Source: Chitinophagaceae bacterium (GTDB lineage Bacteria > Bacteroidota > Bacteroidia > Chitinophagales > Chitinophagaceae). From it: a stretch of 14,638 nt of DNA. Within the stretch, counting starts at the first letter, position 1. Each line of letters starts with the position of its first letter. Under the pieces are notes generated by a model. That model did not search any database. It saw only the letters and a program-made list of their open reading frames with translations, and was not told the DNA's origin. Shown piece after piece: positions 1 through 7,224 of this stretch. The DNA lies in assembly GCA_030151745.1 (NCBI GenBank), contig JASLDA010000144.1, positions 1-14,638 of the forward strand. The letters run 5' to 3'. Made by a program: the position numbers and the translations under genes.

Positions 1-1244
1 GGAAGCAGGTGCACAGGCCTGGGGCGATCGGTTCGCCACCCGGTCCCGGAGACCTCATCCAGGGAACGGGCTTTGCGGAAGGAGCGCTCGGGCCAGTAAT
101 GCTCATCCGGCAGATAACGGTGGATGGCCTGGATGCCGACCCGGTTGGCCATCCGGTCCAGCATCTCGGCGATAGCGTGCTCGTCTCCCGTTCCGGCTGT
201 ATTCCAGAGCATTTCCTGCAGCGATGTCAGATCCTCGGTCTGCGGGGCTTCCAGCAGGAACAGCTCGAAGCCGAGGTCCGGTTCCAGCTGGTCGATCTTC
301 TGCGCAAGCAGGCGGAAGACATGTTCCGCATTCCGTGTCGGCCGGTTGGTGCCGATACCGATCTGCTGTATTCCCCCGTCCATGCGGTATGCGTTCAGCT
401 TGCATTGGCGCAGGCCTTTTCCCGCTGCTTCCAGCTGCCTGCACAGGGCGTCCAGCAGGCGGCGGAGCGCGATCTCGATGCCGGCGGCGCTGCGGATCGG
501 CTCGGGGCAGGGCAGACGTTCCTGGAAGGACTGCTCCGGCTGCACGGGCATGAATGGCTCCGCTTCGGCGCCGAGGGCCTGATCCAGGCGCTGGAGCAGG
601 GCGGTTCCGAAACGCCTGCGGAGCGCGCCGCGCGGCATATTCATAAAGCTCCGGATCTGGTATAAGCCCAGCTTATGCAGCTTCTCGATCGCCGGGGCTT
701 CGAGCCGGAGGGCCGCCGGGGGCAGGGACATCAGGGCCTCCCCCTGCCTGCCGGCCTCAATGATGGAGCCGGCAGCTCCGTAACGGGACACCGCCCAGGC
801 CGCCCCGGCCGTATCTGCGATCGCTGCGCGGATGCTGTAGCCGAGAGTCCCGAGCCTGCTGCTGATGGATTCCAGGTAGGCGGCTTCTCCCTGCCAGAGA
901 TGGGCGCAGCCGCTGATGTCAAGCAGCAGGCCTTCCGGGGGATCTGCGGCTGCGACAGGCGTATAGCGCAGGCACCATTCGGCCAGGGCGGCCAGGAGCT
1001 TTTCAGACCGGCCCGGCTGGTCGTTGAGCACCTGCAGGGCGGGGAGCAGCGCCCGGCAGTCGGCCAGGGCCATGCCGGCATCGATGCCCGCGGTTTGTGC
1101 GGCCGGGCTGGAAGCGGTTATGATCATGCGGCCCCGGTGCGGTGCGGCCAGCACGAAAGGGACGCCCCGGAGGTCCGGCCGGCACCGTACATGCCAGTCG
1201 GTCAGGAGATGCCGGAACCATATCGCTGCAAATCGTTTCGGCAT
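1..1244 (-). CDS. imuB: ImuB-like Y-family polymerase homologue (partial, runs off left edge)
   Basis: An open frame of 414 codons reads from ATG at 1244 to the left edge without a stop. The fold is Y-family DNA polymerase, but the N-terminus (MPKRFAAIWF) lacks the catalytic DxDxFF motif. The second acidic motif is LLLDISGCAHLWQGE (about residues 106-120), the form typical of ImuB, in which the usual Asp-Glu pair is lost. ImuB proteins are catalytically dead scaffolds that link ImuA and the error-prone polymerase DnaE2 to the sliding clamp during mutagenic translesion synthesis. The start is chosen because it lies one base after the TGA of imuA (1246-1248), which implies translational coupling; no clear Shine-Dalgarno is seen. 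A dnaE2 gene would be expected just beyond the left edge. A degenerate active Y-family polymerase is the alternative, but the missing acidic residues argue against it. Confidence 0.9.
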   Translation of the reverse strand, partial: MPKRFAAIWFRHLLTDWHVRCRPDLRGVPFVLAAPHRGRMIITASSPAAQTAGIDAGMALADCRALLPALQVLNDQPGRSEKLLAALAEWCLRYTPVAAADPPEGLLLDISGCAHLWQGEAAYLESISSRLGTLGYSIRAAIADTAGAAWAVSRYGAAGSIIEAGRQGEALMSLPPAALRLEAPAIEKLHKLGLYQIRSFMNMPRGALRRRFGTALLQRLDQALGAEAEPFMPVQPEQSFQERLPCPEPIRSAAGIEIALRRLLDALCRQLEAAGKGLRQCKLNAYRMDGGIQQIGIGTNRPTRNAEHVFRLLAQKIDQLEPDLGFELFLLEAPQTEDLTSLQEMLWNTAGTGDEHAIAEMLDRMANRVGIQAIHRYLPDEHYWPERSFRKARSLDEVSGTGWRTDRPRPVHLL

Positions 1245-1245
1245 C

Positions 1246-1983
1246 TCAGGCGGATTGAACGATGAAAGGCTTCCTGGATGCGGCCCGCAGCCCGGGGACA
1301 TGGCGGAAGCCCTGGGGCGTCCATTCCAGCTGCCAGCTCCCGGGCTTGCCGTTGCGCACTTTCTGCAGCGCTGCCTGCCAGCGAGGATAACCCACCCCGG
1401 GCAGACCGGCCTCCGGCTCGCTGGGCAGGGGAGTGATTTTCCAGCGGCTCAGGCAGGCGGTGGTGTTCTCTGTCCGCGGAGCCCGGCGATGGATAAAGGC
1501 CGTCACCCCGCTCTGCTCCACGGCCAGCTGCAGGCGCCTCGACTCGGTAAAGCTGAGCTCCCGCAATTCTCCTACCACCGCCGGCAGGGCCCGGCATTTC
1601 AGGGCCTCCTCGATGGCCCAGAGCGCTTCCTTATCGGTCTTGAGGTCGATAAAGATGATGCGCTGCGGATCCAGCCCGAATGCCTTCAGGGCGGGCGGGA
1701 AGATCAGCCGGCTGCTGCCGATCCACAGCAGCCCGGCCTCCGGCCGGAGAAAGGTGCTGAGCAGGCCGGCCAGGAAACCGCAGGCAGCGGCGGCCTGGCC
1801 GGGACCGGGGCTTAGGAACTCATGCACGGCCCCGGTGGGGAAACGCTTCTCCGGGAAGGCCTGCAGGATGGGGCCCAGGCCTGTTTCGACGGGCGGCAGC
1901 TCCAGGCTGCGGGCATAGCCCTCCAGTGCAAGAATCTCCCCTCGCAATCGGGACAGGATTTCAGCTCGTTCTCCCCCAGGCAT
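1246..1983 (-). CDS. imuA: ImuA-like RecA-fold mutasome protein
   Basis: This 245-residue protein has the size and layout of ImuA-type (RecA/SulA-related) proteins that precede imuB. It carries an N-terminal helix rich in Arg/Glu/Leu, a GAVHEFLSPGPGQAAAACGFLAG stretch (in two parts: GAVHEFL, then the P-loop-like SPGPGQAAAACGF, about residues 51-72), and strands such as GLLWIG and RIIFIDL where RecA-fold proteins have their core. The Walker A is degenerate, lacking the canonical GKT/GKS. ImuA works with ImuB and DnaE2 in damage-induced mutagenesis. ATG at 1983 is followed directly by coding-like sequence, with only a weak AAGAG upstream. The start sits 17 nt from a 27-bp palindrome (2000-2026) that probably controls the cassette. 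Assignment rests mainly on gene order plus family resemblance. Confidence 0.8.
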   Translation of the reverse strand: MPGGERAEILSRLRGEILALEGYARSLELPPVETGLGPILQAFPEKRFPTGAVHEFLSPGPGQAAAACGFLAGLLSTFLRPEAGLLWIGSSRLIFPPALKAFGLDPQRIIFIDLKTDKEALWAIEEALKCRALPAVVGELRELSFTESRRLQLAVEQSGVTAFIHRRAPRTENTTACLSRWKITPLPSEPEAGLPGVGYPRWQAALQKVRNGKPGSWQLEWTPQGFRHVPGLRAASRKPFIVQSA

Positions 1984-2152
1984 ATACTCTTAATTTATCA
2001 ATAATGATACCATTGGTGTCATTATTTTGATTTCAATAGTAGCATAATTTGCGCGGAGATGCCGGGAAATTTATCAACAGCCGGGATAAAGTATTGTGAG
2101 TTATATGGTTACAAGATGGCCAGCGGCCTAAGCCATAATGGGTTGACTTATT
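1984..2152. other. Intergenic region upstream of imuA
   Basis: This AT-richer stretch contains the 27-bp operator-like palindrome (2000-2026) and must hold the imuA promoter on the minus strand. It also has a short inverted repeat TTTATC/GATAAA (2070-2075 and 2085-2090) embedded in two copies of GCCGGGA. I see no convincing ORF or RNA gene between 2030 and 2150. Confidence 0.5.
2000..2026. promoter_or_regulatory. Operator-like palindrome upstream of imuA
   Basis: Two 13-nt arms (left begins AATAATGATACC) are separated by a single central base at 2013, with one mismatch between the arms. The element lies 17-43 nt upstream of the imuA ATG, where a promoter is expected. It does not resemble the E. 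coli LexA box CTG-N10-CAG. Mutasome cassettes are usually damage-inducible, and in Bacteroidota an XRE/S24 LexA-like repressor is a plausible binder, but none is encoded in this window. Role inferred from position and symmetry. Confidence 0.55.
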
Positions 2153-2195
2153 GAAAAAATCCGGTGTTCGGCGGTAAGACCGCCGGACACCGGAT
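2153..2195 (-). terminator. Rho-independent terminator of the riboswitch-controlled unit
   Basis: Arms of 17 nt (2159-2175 and 2179-2195) pair with a single G-U-type mismatch around a 3-nt loop. On the minus strand the stem is followed by a run of T (plus-strand A at 2154-2159). This is a textbook intrinsic terminator for transcripts from the minus strand, placed about 130 nt after the stop codon of the secreted-protein gene. Confidence 0.85.
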
Positions 2196-2205
2196 ACGGA
2201 TCGGC

Positions 2206-2327
2206 GCTGCGGGAACGCAGCATCTCATGGGCTTATATCAAGCGGACCTCGGATCGTTGGTCGGAAACAGCCCCTGACGCGTGGCGTTGCAGCTTACAGC
2301 TCCGGGTCGAATGCGGCCGCTTGATAT
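2206..2327 (-). ncRNA. Candidate structured 3'-UTR or small RNA
   Basis: Between the stop codon of the secreted-protein gene and the terminator lies a region with nested structure. A perfect 11-bp inverted repeat (ATATCAAGCGG, arms 2235-2245 and 2317-2327) closes a 71-nt interior and touches the stop codon. A second perfect 6-bp hairpin with a 4-nt loop follows (2206-2221), then the terminator (2153-2195). I match it to no known RNA family, and it has no tRNA-like arms. It could be a 3'-derived small RNA, an mRNA-stabilising end, or chance structure in GC-rich sequence; the perfect 11-bp closing stem makes chance less likely. Confidence 0.4.
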
Positions 2328-4177
2328 TAGTGCAGCACCTGGATGAGCCGCTCGGGCATAAGGCGGGTGCCGCTTTCATCGGTCAGGCGGAGTATATACG
2401 TTCCTGCGGGAAGGCTTGATGTGTTTATGCCGGCCGCCGCAGCGCAGCGCAGTATGGCACGGCCGTCAAGATTGCTGAGTACCGCCTGCGTAGGAACCGG
2501 AGATTCTATATGCAGCAGCCCGTTGGCCGGCTGCGGGTAGATGCGTATCCGGGCCGCCGGGGGCGAGGTTTCCAGCCCGGCTGCGTTCGTGATATTGATG
2601 AACGTAGAATCGCTGCAGCCGCTGCCGTAAATGCCCCTGACTTCGTACTTGCCGTTCGTCGTGATGGTATAGGACGCTGTCGTTGCGCCCGGAATTCCCG
2701 CTCCGTTGCGGTACCATTGATAGCTCTGGAAGCCGGCCGTAGCCTGCAGCGCAGGACCGTTCCGGGTGATTGAGATCGCCGGCATGTCTGCACCCCGGAA
2801 AATGAAGGTGTCCACCCGCACATCGCAGGCCGAGACCGAGCGCACCCAGTAGATACCGCGGGACCTTATATCGCGGTTGAGCGTGCTGTCGCCGTTGTCC
2901 CAGACCTGGATGGGGTAGCCGGCGGGTGCGCGCAGGCTGAATGTGCCGAGCGGCCTGCAGATCGTTGTATCAAGCGCGCGGCGCGTCAGCAGCGAGCCCG
3001 GGACGGGGACGGCCACGTCATTCGGCAGGCCCTGGGCCAGGATGCCGGCGTTCGGGTTGGTGGCATGCGGGAAGATCAGGCTGCTGACCGAGTCCTTGAA
3101 GCCGCAGGCCGTGCCGGCCTGATCCGGGGCGTTGATGCGGCCCATGTAGCGGTAGTTATTGTAGCCCGCGCCGCCCGCCAGGGCGCCGAAATAGATCTTG
3201 CCATCCGGGCCGAGCTTCATGTCGGTGTATTGACCGGCAGGACCCAGCACCGTTTTGGACGTTTTGGGATTCGCTGCGTCCAGGTCCCATTGGGCGATGC
3301 TGCCTGTATTCATCACGGCTGTAGAGCCGGCATATACTTTGGAGCCGTCCGGGGAGAACGCACCGCCGTAGTGCGATCCGCTGTCCAGCAGTACGGCATT
3401 GCTGACTGCTCCCGTCGTGTAGTCAAAATCGAAGACCTCGACGCCGGCATTCGTGGCGGCTGTCGCGCGGAAATTGCAATTGAGCAGCCGGTCGCGCATC
3501 GGCGAGAACTTGATCACGCCCTGCTGGTAATGGCCGCCGGGGAAATTGCCGGCGGTCGAAACGACCGGTGTAAGATTGACGCCGGCGGAGGTGATATGGT
3601 ACGCCCAGAAATCGTTGCTGTTCTGGACATGCACGACGAGCCACACGCTGTTATTGCAGCCTGGCACCACGGACATTTTTTCCGTAAGCCCGACGCTGTT
3701 GAGCGCGCTGCCCCGGAGGGGAAAGCTCAGATCCACGTCGCCATGCCCCCCGTCCAGGCTCATGTCGATCTTATTACAGAACAGCCGGCAGTTGCTGCCT
3801 TCCGTCAGGGAAAACACGTAGTATTTTCCCGGGCTGTCGGGAACCGGGACGATAGCCGCGCCCTGGGTGGTGCTGCGGGTGCTGCCGCCGAGCCCGATCA
3901 GGGACGCGCCGTTCGGCATCTGCCCGCCGGCGGCATTCCATATGACCGTTCCGTTCGTATAGAACAGCAGCCGGCCGCCGGTGTCGCAGATGGAAGCTGC
4001 GGCTTCATTCGCATTCTGCAGATTCGTGGCGATAGGCCTCGGGGCCGAGGAGTTGCTGAAGTCCAGCCCGACCTTGTTTCCCATGGCCCATATGAAGCTT
4101 TGCGGGAGATTATACTGGGCGTGGAGCTTGATGAAGGCAGGCAGCAAGGCGACTGCGAGGAGGAGTTTTCTGATCAT
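2327..4177 (-). CDS. T9SS-sorted propeller-like surface protein under B12 riboswitch
   Basis: A 616-residue secreted protein. Residues 1-20 form a signal peptide ending LHA before Gln21. The next ~380 residues carry repeated propeller-like strands such as FSPDGSKVYAGS and MKLGPDGKIYFGA, followed by a GLPNDV segment common in Bacteroidota secreted propeller proteins. Then come a Cys-containing segment with YWVRSVSACDVRVDTF, an Ig-like module (YQWYRNGAGIPGATTASY) and a T9SS type A sorting domain (about 544-616, IYPQPANG...LPAGTYILRL). It should be exported and attached at the cell surface. ATG at 4177 is chosen because a signal peptide starts there and the ATG overlaps the upstream leader ORF stop as ATGA; the frame stays open further upstream only because it reads through the riboswitch. 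No Shine-Dalgarno precedes it. The ligand is unknown; B12 is a hypothesis drawn from the riboswitch and from BtuG. Confidence 0.85.
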   Translation of the reverse strand: MIRKLLLAVALLPAFIKLHAQYNLPQSFIWAMGNKVGLDFSNSSAPRPIATNLQNANEAAASICDTGGRLLFYTNGTVIWNAAGGQMPNGASLIGLGGSTRSTTQGAAIVPVPDSPGKYYVFSLTEGSNCRLFCNKIDMSLDGGHGDVDLSFPLRGSALNSVGLTEKMSVVPGCNNSVWLVVHVQNSNDFWAYHITSAGVNLTPVVSTAGNFPGGHYQQGVIKFSPMRDRLLNCNFRATAATNAGVEVFDFDYTTGAVSNAVLLDSGSHYGGAFSPDGSKVYAGSTAVMNTGSIAQWDLDAANPKTSKTVLGPAGQYTDMKLGPDGKIYFGALAGGAGYNNYRYMGRINAPDQAGTACGFKDSVSSLIFPHATNPNAGILAQGLPNDVAVPVPGSLLTRRALDTTICRPLGTFSLRAPAGYPIQVWDNGDSTLNRDIRSRGIYWVRSVSACDVRVDTFIFRGADMPAISITRNGPALQATAGFQSYQWYRNGAGIPGATTASYTITTNGKYEVRGIYGSGCSDSTFINITNAAGLETSPPAARIRIYPQPANGLLHIESPVPTQAVLSNLDGRAILRCAAAAGINTSSLPAGTYILRLTDESGTRLMPERLIQVLH

Positions 4178-4287
4178 GGTATGATGCACTGTTTGGAATG
4201 GACACGGTCGGTTCGCGTGTCGGCTCCGGAAGTGCTCAGGCATGATGCTGCAGCGCGGAGAGGCCCTGCATACACAGACCCGGTCAT
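4174..4287 (-). CDS. 37-codon leader ORF downstream of the B12 riboswitch
   Basis: ATG at 4287 is preceded, five bases away, by GGAGGA, the best ribosome binding site in the window. The 37-residue product starts MTGSVYAGPL and ends KQCIIP, with no recognised domain, no signal peptide and no membrane segment. Its TGA (4174-4176) overlaps the ATG of the secreted-protein gene (4175-4177) as ATGA. The GGAGGA lies in the loop of a hairpin directly after the aptamer, so B12 binding could block initiation here, and coupling would pass that control to the downstream gene, which has no ribosome binding site of its own. It is more likely a leader for coupling than a functional peptide. Translation is inferred, not shown. 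Confidence 0.55.
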   Translation of the reverse strand: MTGSVYAGPLRAAASCLSTSGADTRTDRVHSKQCIIP

Positions 4288-4304
4288 GCTTTTCCTCCGA
4301 AAGC
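4288..4304 (-). promoter_or_regulatory. Expression-platform hairpin holding the leader RBS
   Basis: A 5-bp stem (GCTTT with AAAGC on the minus strand) presents a 7-nt loop, CGGAGGA, which is the Shine-Dalgarno of the leader ORF. It lies 19 nt after the P1 stem of the aptamer, the place of P13 in translationally acting cobalamin riboswitches. In those, L13 kisses L5 when ligand is bound. Here L5 is TGCGAAT (4450-4456), and its CGAA can pair with TTCG at 4298-4301, which includes the edge of this loop. No U-run follows, so transcription termination is unlikely. Confidence 0.6.
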
Positions 4305-4322
4305 TGAACGTGAAAATTGCGC

Positions 4323-4494
4323 CTGGCAGGTCTTCTGGCTTGTCCGGTGCCTGCCGGAAACCTTCCCGCCTTCGAGGGCAGTGGTATCCATCCGGGGCAT
4401 CGGCACAGCCTGGGCTGCGCCGGACTTACAGCTACGGGGATAGCGCCGGATTCGCACCGGACTTCCCTTTTAATCACAATGGCATTGCTGCCAG
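4323..4494 (-). promoter_or_regulatory. Cobalamin (B12) riboswitch aptamer
   Basis: Read on the minus strand, all hallmark blocks are present in order: P1 5' arm CTGGCAG (4488-4494), AAAAGGGAA (4463-4471), the P5 hairpin CCGG-TGCGAAT-CCGG (4446-4460), CCCCGTAGCTGTAA (4426-4439), CCACTGCCC (4376-4384), GGGAAGG (4361-4367), and the B12 box AAGCCAGAAGACCTGCC (4325-4341), ending in the P1 3' arm CTGCCAG (4323-4329). The 172-nt length is normal for the class. It senses a cobalamin and usually lowers expression of B12 uptake or synthesis genes. Here the downstream genes on the same strand are a leader ORF and a T9SS surface protein. Confidence 0.95.
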
Positions 4495-4872
4495 TGAACC
4501 AATTGCGGCCGCGAAGGTAGGGGCTTGCGGAACGCCGGGGGCCGCAATTGCAAGCAGGGCTTCAGATAAATCCGGTGTGCATAATTATAAGTCGTACTGT
4601 ATGTGCTCCCGGGGATTTGCCGGCAGCGCTGCGCCGGGCGAAATGACATCGCCTTATCCGTTAAAATATGTTCCATGCACAATAAACGTCTATCTGCATC
4701 GTTGAGAATGCCGTTAAGGATCGTTTGGGCCTGAAGCCGGATCGCGCTTGTTAAAAGTGTTTGCATTTCAGATCCGGATTTCAGCTGCATCCGCCGATTG
4801 CTCAACTTCGCAGCGTTTTCATACCGCGTCATTCCCGGCGCTTATTTCAAAAACGCTATTCCTATCGCGAAG
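4495..4872. other. Divergent intergenic region between riboswitch and TonB receptor gene
   Basis: This region must contain the minus-strand promoter feeding the riboswitch and the plus-strand promoter of the receptor gene. It holds an 11-bp perfect inverted repeat at 4500-4550 and a weaker one, CCGGATC/GATCCGG (near 4737-4743 and 4771-4777). A TAATTATG on the minus strand near 4579-4586 resembles the Bacteroidota -7 element, but no matching -33 TTG is evident. I see no supported gene; minus-strand frames here run into the riboswitch. Confidence 0.4.
4500..4550. repeat. 11-bp perfect inverted repeat 5' of the riboswitch
   Basis: CAATTGCGGCC at 4500-4510 is repeated in perfect inverse as GGCCGCAATTG at 4540-4550, with 29 nt between. 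It lies 6 nt upstream of the aptamer P1 stem, so it would be in the 5' leader of the riboswitch RNA if the promoter is further upstream. It may be a leader-stabilising stem, an operator, or an early attenuator. Function is unknown. Confidence 0.5.
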
Positions 4873-7218
4873 ATGATATTCCGCATTTCCGCACCGAGAC
4901 CCTCCCCGCTGCGCCTCCTGCTGAGCTTCCTGCTGCTATTACCGGTACTCGCGGCCTCGGCCCAGTCCCGGCATACGATCAGCGGCTATATCAAGGACGC
5001 CAAGAGCGGCGAGCAGCTTATCGGCGCAACCATACGCATCAAGGAGCTTCCCGGCCAGGGGACGGCCGCTAACGAGTACGGCTTTTACTCGATCACGATC
5101 CAGGAAGGATCCTACACGGTCCTGGTCAATTCCCTGGGCTACGCGGAGCAGGCGCAGCAGGTGACGCTGAACAAGGATCAGAAGCTTGACATCGCCCTGA
5201 ATGCCCAGGGCCGCGAGCTGAACGAGGTCGTGGTGAGCACCCGCGCCAAGGATGAGCAGCTGCGTTCCGCGCAGATGGGCGTGGAGAACCTCAATATGCA
5301 GCAGGTGAATCAGCTGCCGGTGCTGTTCGGCGAGCGGGACGTGCTCAAAGCCGTGCAGCTGCTGCCCGGCGTGAAATCCGCCGGCGAAGGCAACAGCGGC
5401 TTCTTCGTGCGCGGCGGCGCGGCGGATCAGAACCTGATCGAGCTGGATGAAGCGCTCGTGTACAATCCCTCGCATCTCTTCGGCTTCTTCTCCACCTTCA
5501 ACTCCGATGCGATCAAGGACGTGACGCTGTACAAGGGGAATATGCCCGCGCAGTACGGCGGCCGCCTCGCGTCCGTGACCGACGTGACGATGAAGGACGG
5601 CAGCAACCAGGACTACCATGCGACCGGCGGCATCGGCCTGATCTCTTCGAGGCTCAGCGTCGAAGGTCCCGTCGTAAAAGACAAGGGCTCCTTCCTGGTC
5701 AGCGGCCGGCGCACCTACGCGGATATGTTCCTGAAGCTGAGCCGCGACACGCAGCTCAACCGCAACCAGCTTTACTTCTACGACCTGAACCTGAAAGCCA
5801 ACTACCGCCTCGGCGACAAGGATCGCATCTTCCTGTCCGGGTATTTCGGCCAGGACAAGCTCGGGCTCGCGGATCTGTTCGGCTTCACCTGGGGCAACAG
5901 CACGGCCACCGCGCGCTGGAACCACCAGTTCAGCCCCAAGGTGTTTTCCAATACCTCGCTTATCTACAACGACTACAGGTACGACGTGAACCTGACCACC
6001 TCGGGCTTCAATGCCAGCATCAAGTCGCGCATCAGGGATGTGACGCTGAAGGAGGAGATCAGCTTCTTCCCCAATACCCGGAATACCTGGCGTATCGGCC
6101 TGAACGAGACCTTCCACCGCATCATGCCGGGCACCTATGCGGGGGATTTCACGATGGATAGCCAGCCTGAAAGCCGCAGCCTGGAGCATGCGCTTTACGT
6201 CAACAACAGCTGGAGAGCTTCGGAACGCTTCTCGATGGAATACGGTATCCGCCTGAGCGGCCTGAGCGTTATCGCGGGCGATAACAGGCTTTACGACCTG
6301 AACGAGAACGGCAGCATCCGGGACACGTTGAAGTATACGAAGGGCAGCATCGTTCAGACATATGTGATCCCCGAGCCCCGGGCCTCCGCAAGCTACCGGC
6401 TGAACGAGGTCTCATCGCTGAAGGCGGCCTATTCCCGCAACGCGCAGTACCTGCACCTGGTTTCCAATTCCGCCTCCAGCAACCCGACCGATAAATGGAT
6501 CGCGACGAACAACATCATCAAGCCCGAGATCTCGGATCAGGCTTCGCTCGGCTACTTCCGCAACTTCCACAACAACCGCTACGAAGCCAGCGTGGAAGGC
6601 TATTACAAATACATGCAGAACCAGATCGACTACCGGGACGGGGCCAATGTGCTGAGCAATGACCCGGTGGAACCGCAGATGCTGTTCGGCATCGGCCGCG
6701 CTTACGGCCTGGAGTTCCTGCTGCGCAAGACGGAAGGCAGGCTCACCGGCTGGATCGGGTACACGCTTTCGAGGACGGAGCGCAAGATCGACGGCATCAA
6801 CAACGGCGACTGGTATGCTGCGCGCCAGGACCGTACGCACGACATATCCGTGGTCGGCATTTATCAGCTGACGAAGAAGTGGACCGTGTCGGGAACCTTC
6901 GTGTACTATACCGGCAATGCCGTATCGTTCCCGAGCGGCAAGTACCTCATCGGGAACCAGATCGCCTATTACTACACGGAGCGCAACGGCTACCGCATGC
7001 CGGCCTATCACCGCCTGGACCTGAGCGCGACCTGCAAGCTGAAGGAGCGGAAGCATTTTTCCTCCGAGCTTGCAATGGGCATTTACAACGCCTATGGGCG
7101 GGAGAACGCCTACGTGATCACCTTCCGGGACGATCCGAAAGATCCGAACCGCACCCAGGCCGTGCAGACGGCACTGTTCCGCTTTGTTCCTTCCATTACC
7201 TACAACTTCAAATTCTAG
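4873..7218 (+). CDS. TonB-dependent outer-membrane receptor (DUF4249-linked type)
   Basis: A 781-residue receptor. Residues 1-30 form a signal peptide (LLLSFLLLLPVLAASA, then Gln). Residues 34-112 are a carboxypeptidase-D regulatory-like domain (HTISGYIKDAKSGEQLIGATI). The plug spans about 133-243, with FFVRGGAADQNLIELDEALVY and KGNMPAQYGGRLASV (in two separate blocks), and the remainder is a 22-stranded-type barrel ending in Phe. It would import a ligand across the outer membrane using TonB energy. The frame extends upstream to TTG at 4798, but ATG at 4873 is preferred because the signal peptide starts there. The DUF4249 lipoprotein follows 6 nt later, a pairing common in Bacteroidota and distinct from SusC/SusD. 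The substrate is not shown. The divergent B12 riboswitch does not lie in this gene's leader. Confidence 0.93.
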   Translation: MIFRISAPRPSPLRLLLSFLLLLPVLAASAQSRHTISGYIKDAKSGEQLIGATIRIKELPGQGTAANEYGFYSITIQEGSYTVLVNSLGYAEQAQQVTLNKDQKLDIALNAQGRELNEVVVSTRAKDEQLRSAQMGVENLNMQQVNQLPVLFGERDVLKAVQLLPGVKSAGEGNSGFFVRGGAADQNLIELDEALVYNPSHLFGFFSTFNSDAIKDVTLYKGNMPAQYGGRLASVTDVTMKDGSNQDYHATGGIGLISSRLSVEGPVVKDKGSFLVSGRRTYADMFLKLSRDTQLNRNQLYFYDLNLKANYRLGDKDRIFLSGYFGQDKLGLADLFGFTWGNSTATARWNHQFSPKVFSNTSLIYNDYRYDVNLTTSGFNASIKSRIRDVTLKEEISFFPNTRNTWRIGLNETFHRIMPGTYAGDFTMDSQPESRSLEHALYVNNSWRASERFSMEYGIRLSGLSVIAGDNRLYDLNENGSIRDTLKYTKGSIVQTYVIPEPRASASYRLNEVSSLKAAYSRNAQYLHLVSNSASSNPTDKWIATNNIIKPEISDQASLGYFRNFHNNRYEASVEGYYKYMQNQIDYRDGANVLSNDPVEPQMLFGIGRAYGLEFLLRKTEGRLTGWIGYTLSRTERKIDGINNGDWYAARQDRTHDISVVGIYQLTKKWTVSGTFVYYTGNAVSFPSGKYLIGNQIAYYYTERNGYRMPAYHRLDLSATCKLKERKHFSSELAMGIYNAYGRENAYVITFRDDPKDPNRTQAVQTALFRFVPSITYNFKF

Positions 7219-7224
7219 GCGATC

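Noticed and set aside
2071..2079. TTATCAACA, one base from a DnaA box
   Set aside because: A single near-match without clustering, AT-rich unwinding region or dnaA/dnaN neighbours does not support an origin.
2235..2327. Possible tRNA suggested by GGGTCGAATGC-like sequence on the plus strand
   Set aside because: No acceptor stem, anticodon arm or D arm can be built around it; the dominant fold is the 11-bp closing stem.
4178..4477. Upstream extension of the T9SS protein frame to 4477
   Set aside because: The added residues are translated riboswitch sequence, and a proper signal peptide begins at 4177.
3065..4705. 546-codon open frame on the plus strand
   Set aside because: It runs antisense through the signal-peptide/T9SS gene and through the whole B12 riboswitch. 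It has no domain resemblance; it is a by-product of high GC content.
4470..4832. 120-codon minus-strand frame upstream of the riboswitch
   Set aside because: It ends within the aptamer, has no motif or ribosome binding site, and overlaps the expected promoter region.
4939..6189. 416-codon minus-strand frame inside the TonB receptor gene
   Set aside because: Fully antisense to a well-supported receptor. Its His/Val/Gln-rich composition is typical of a shadow frame.
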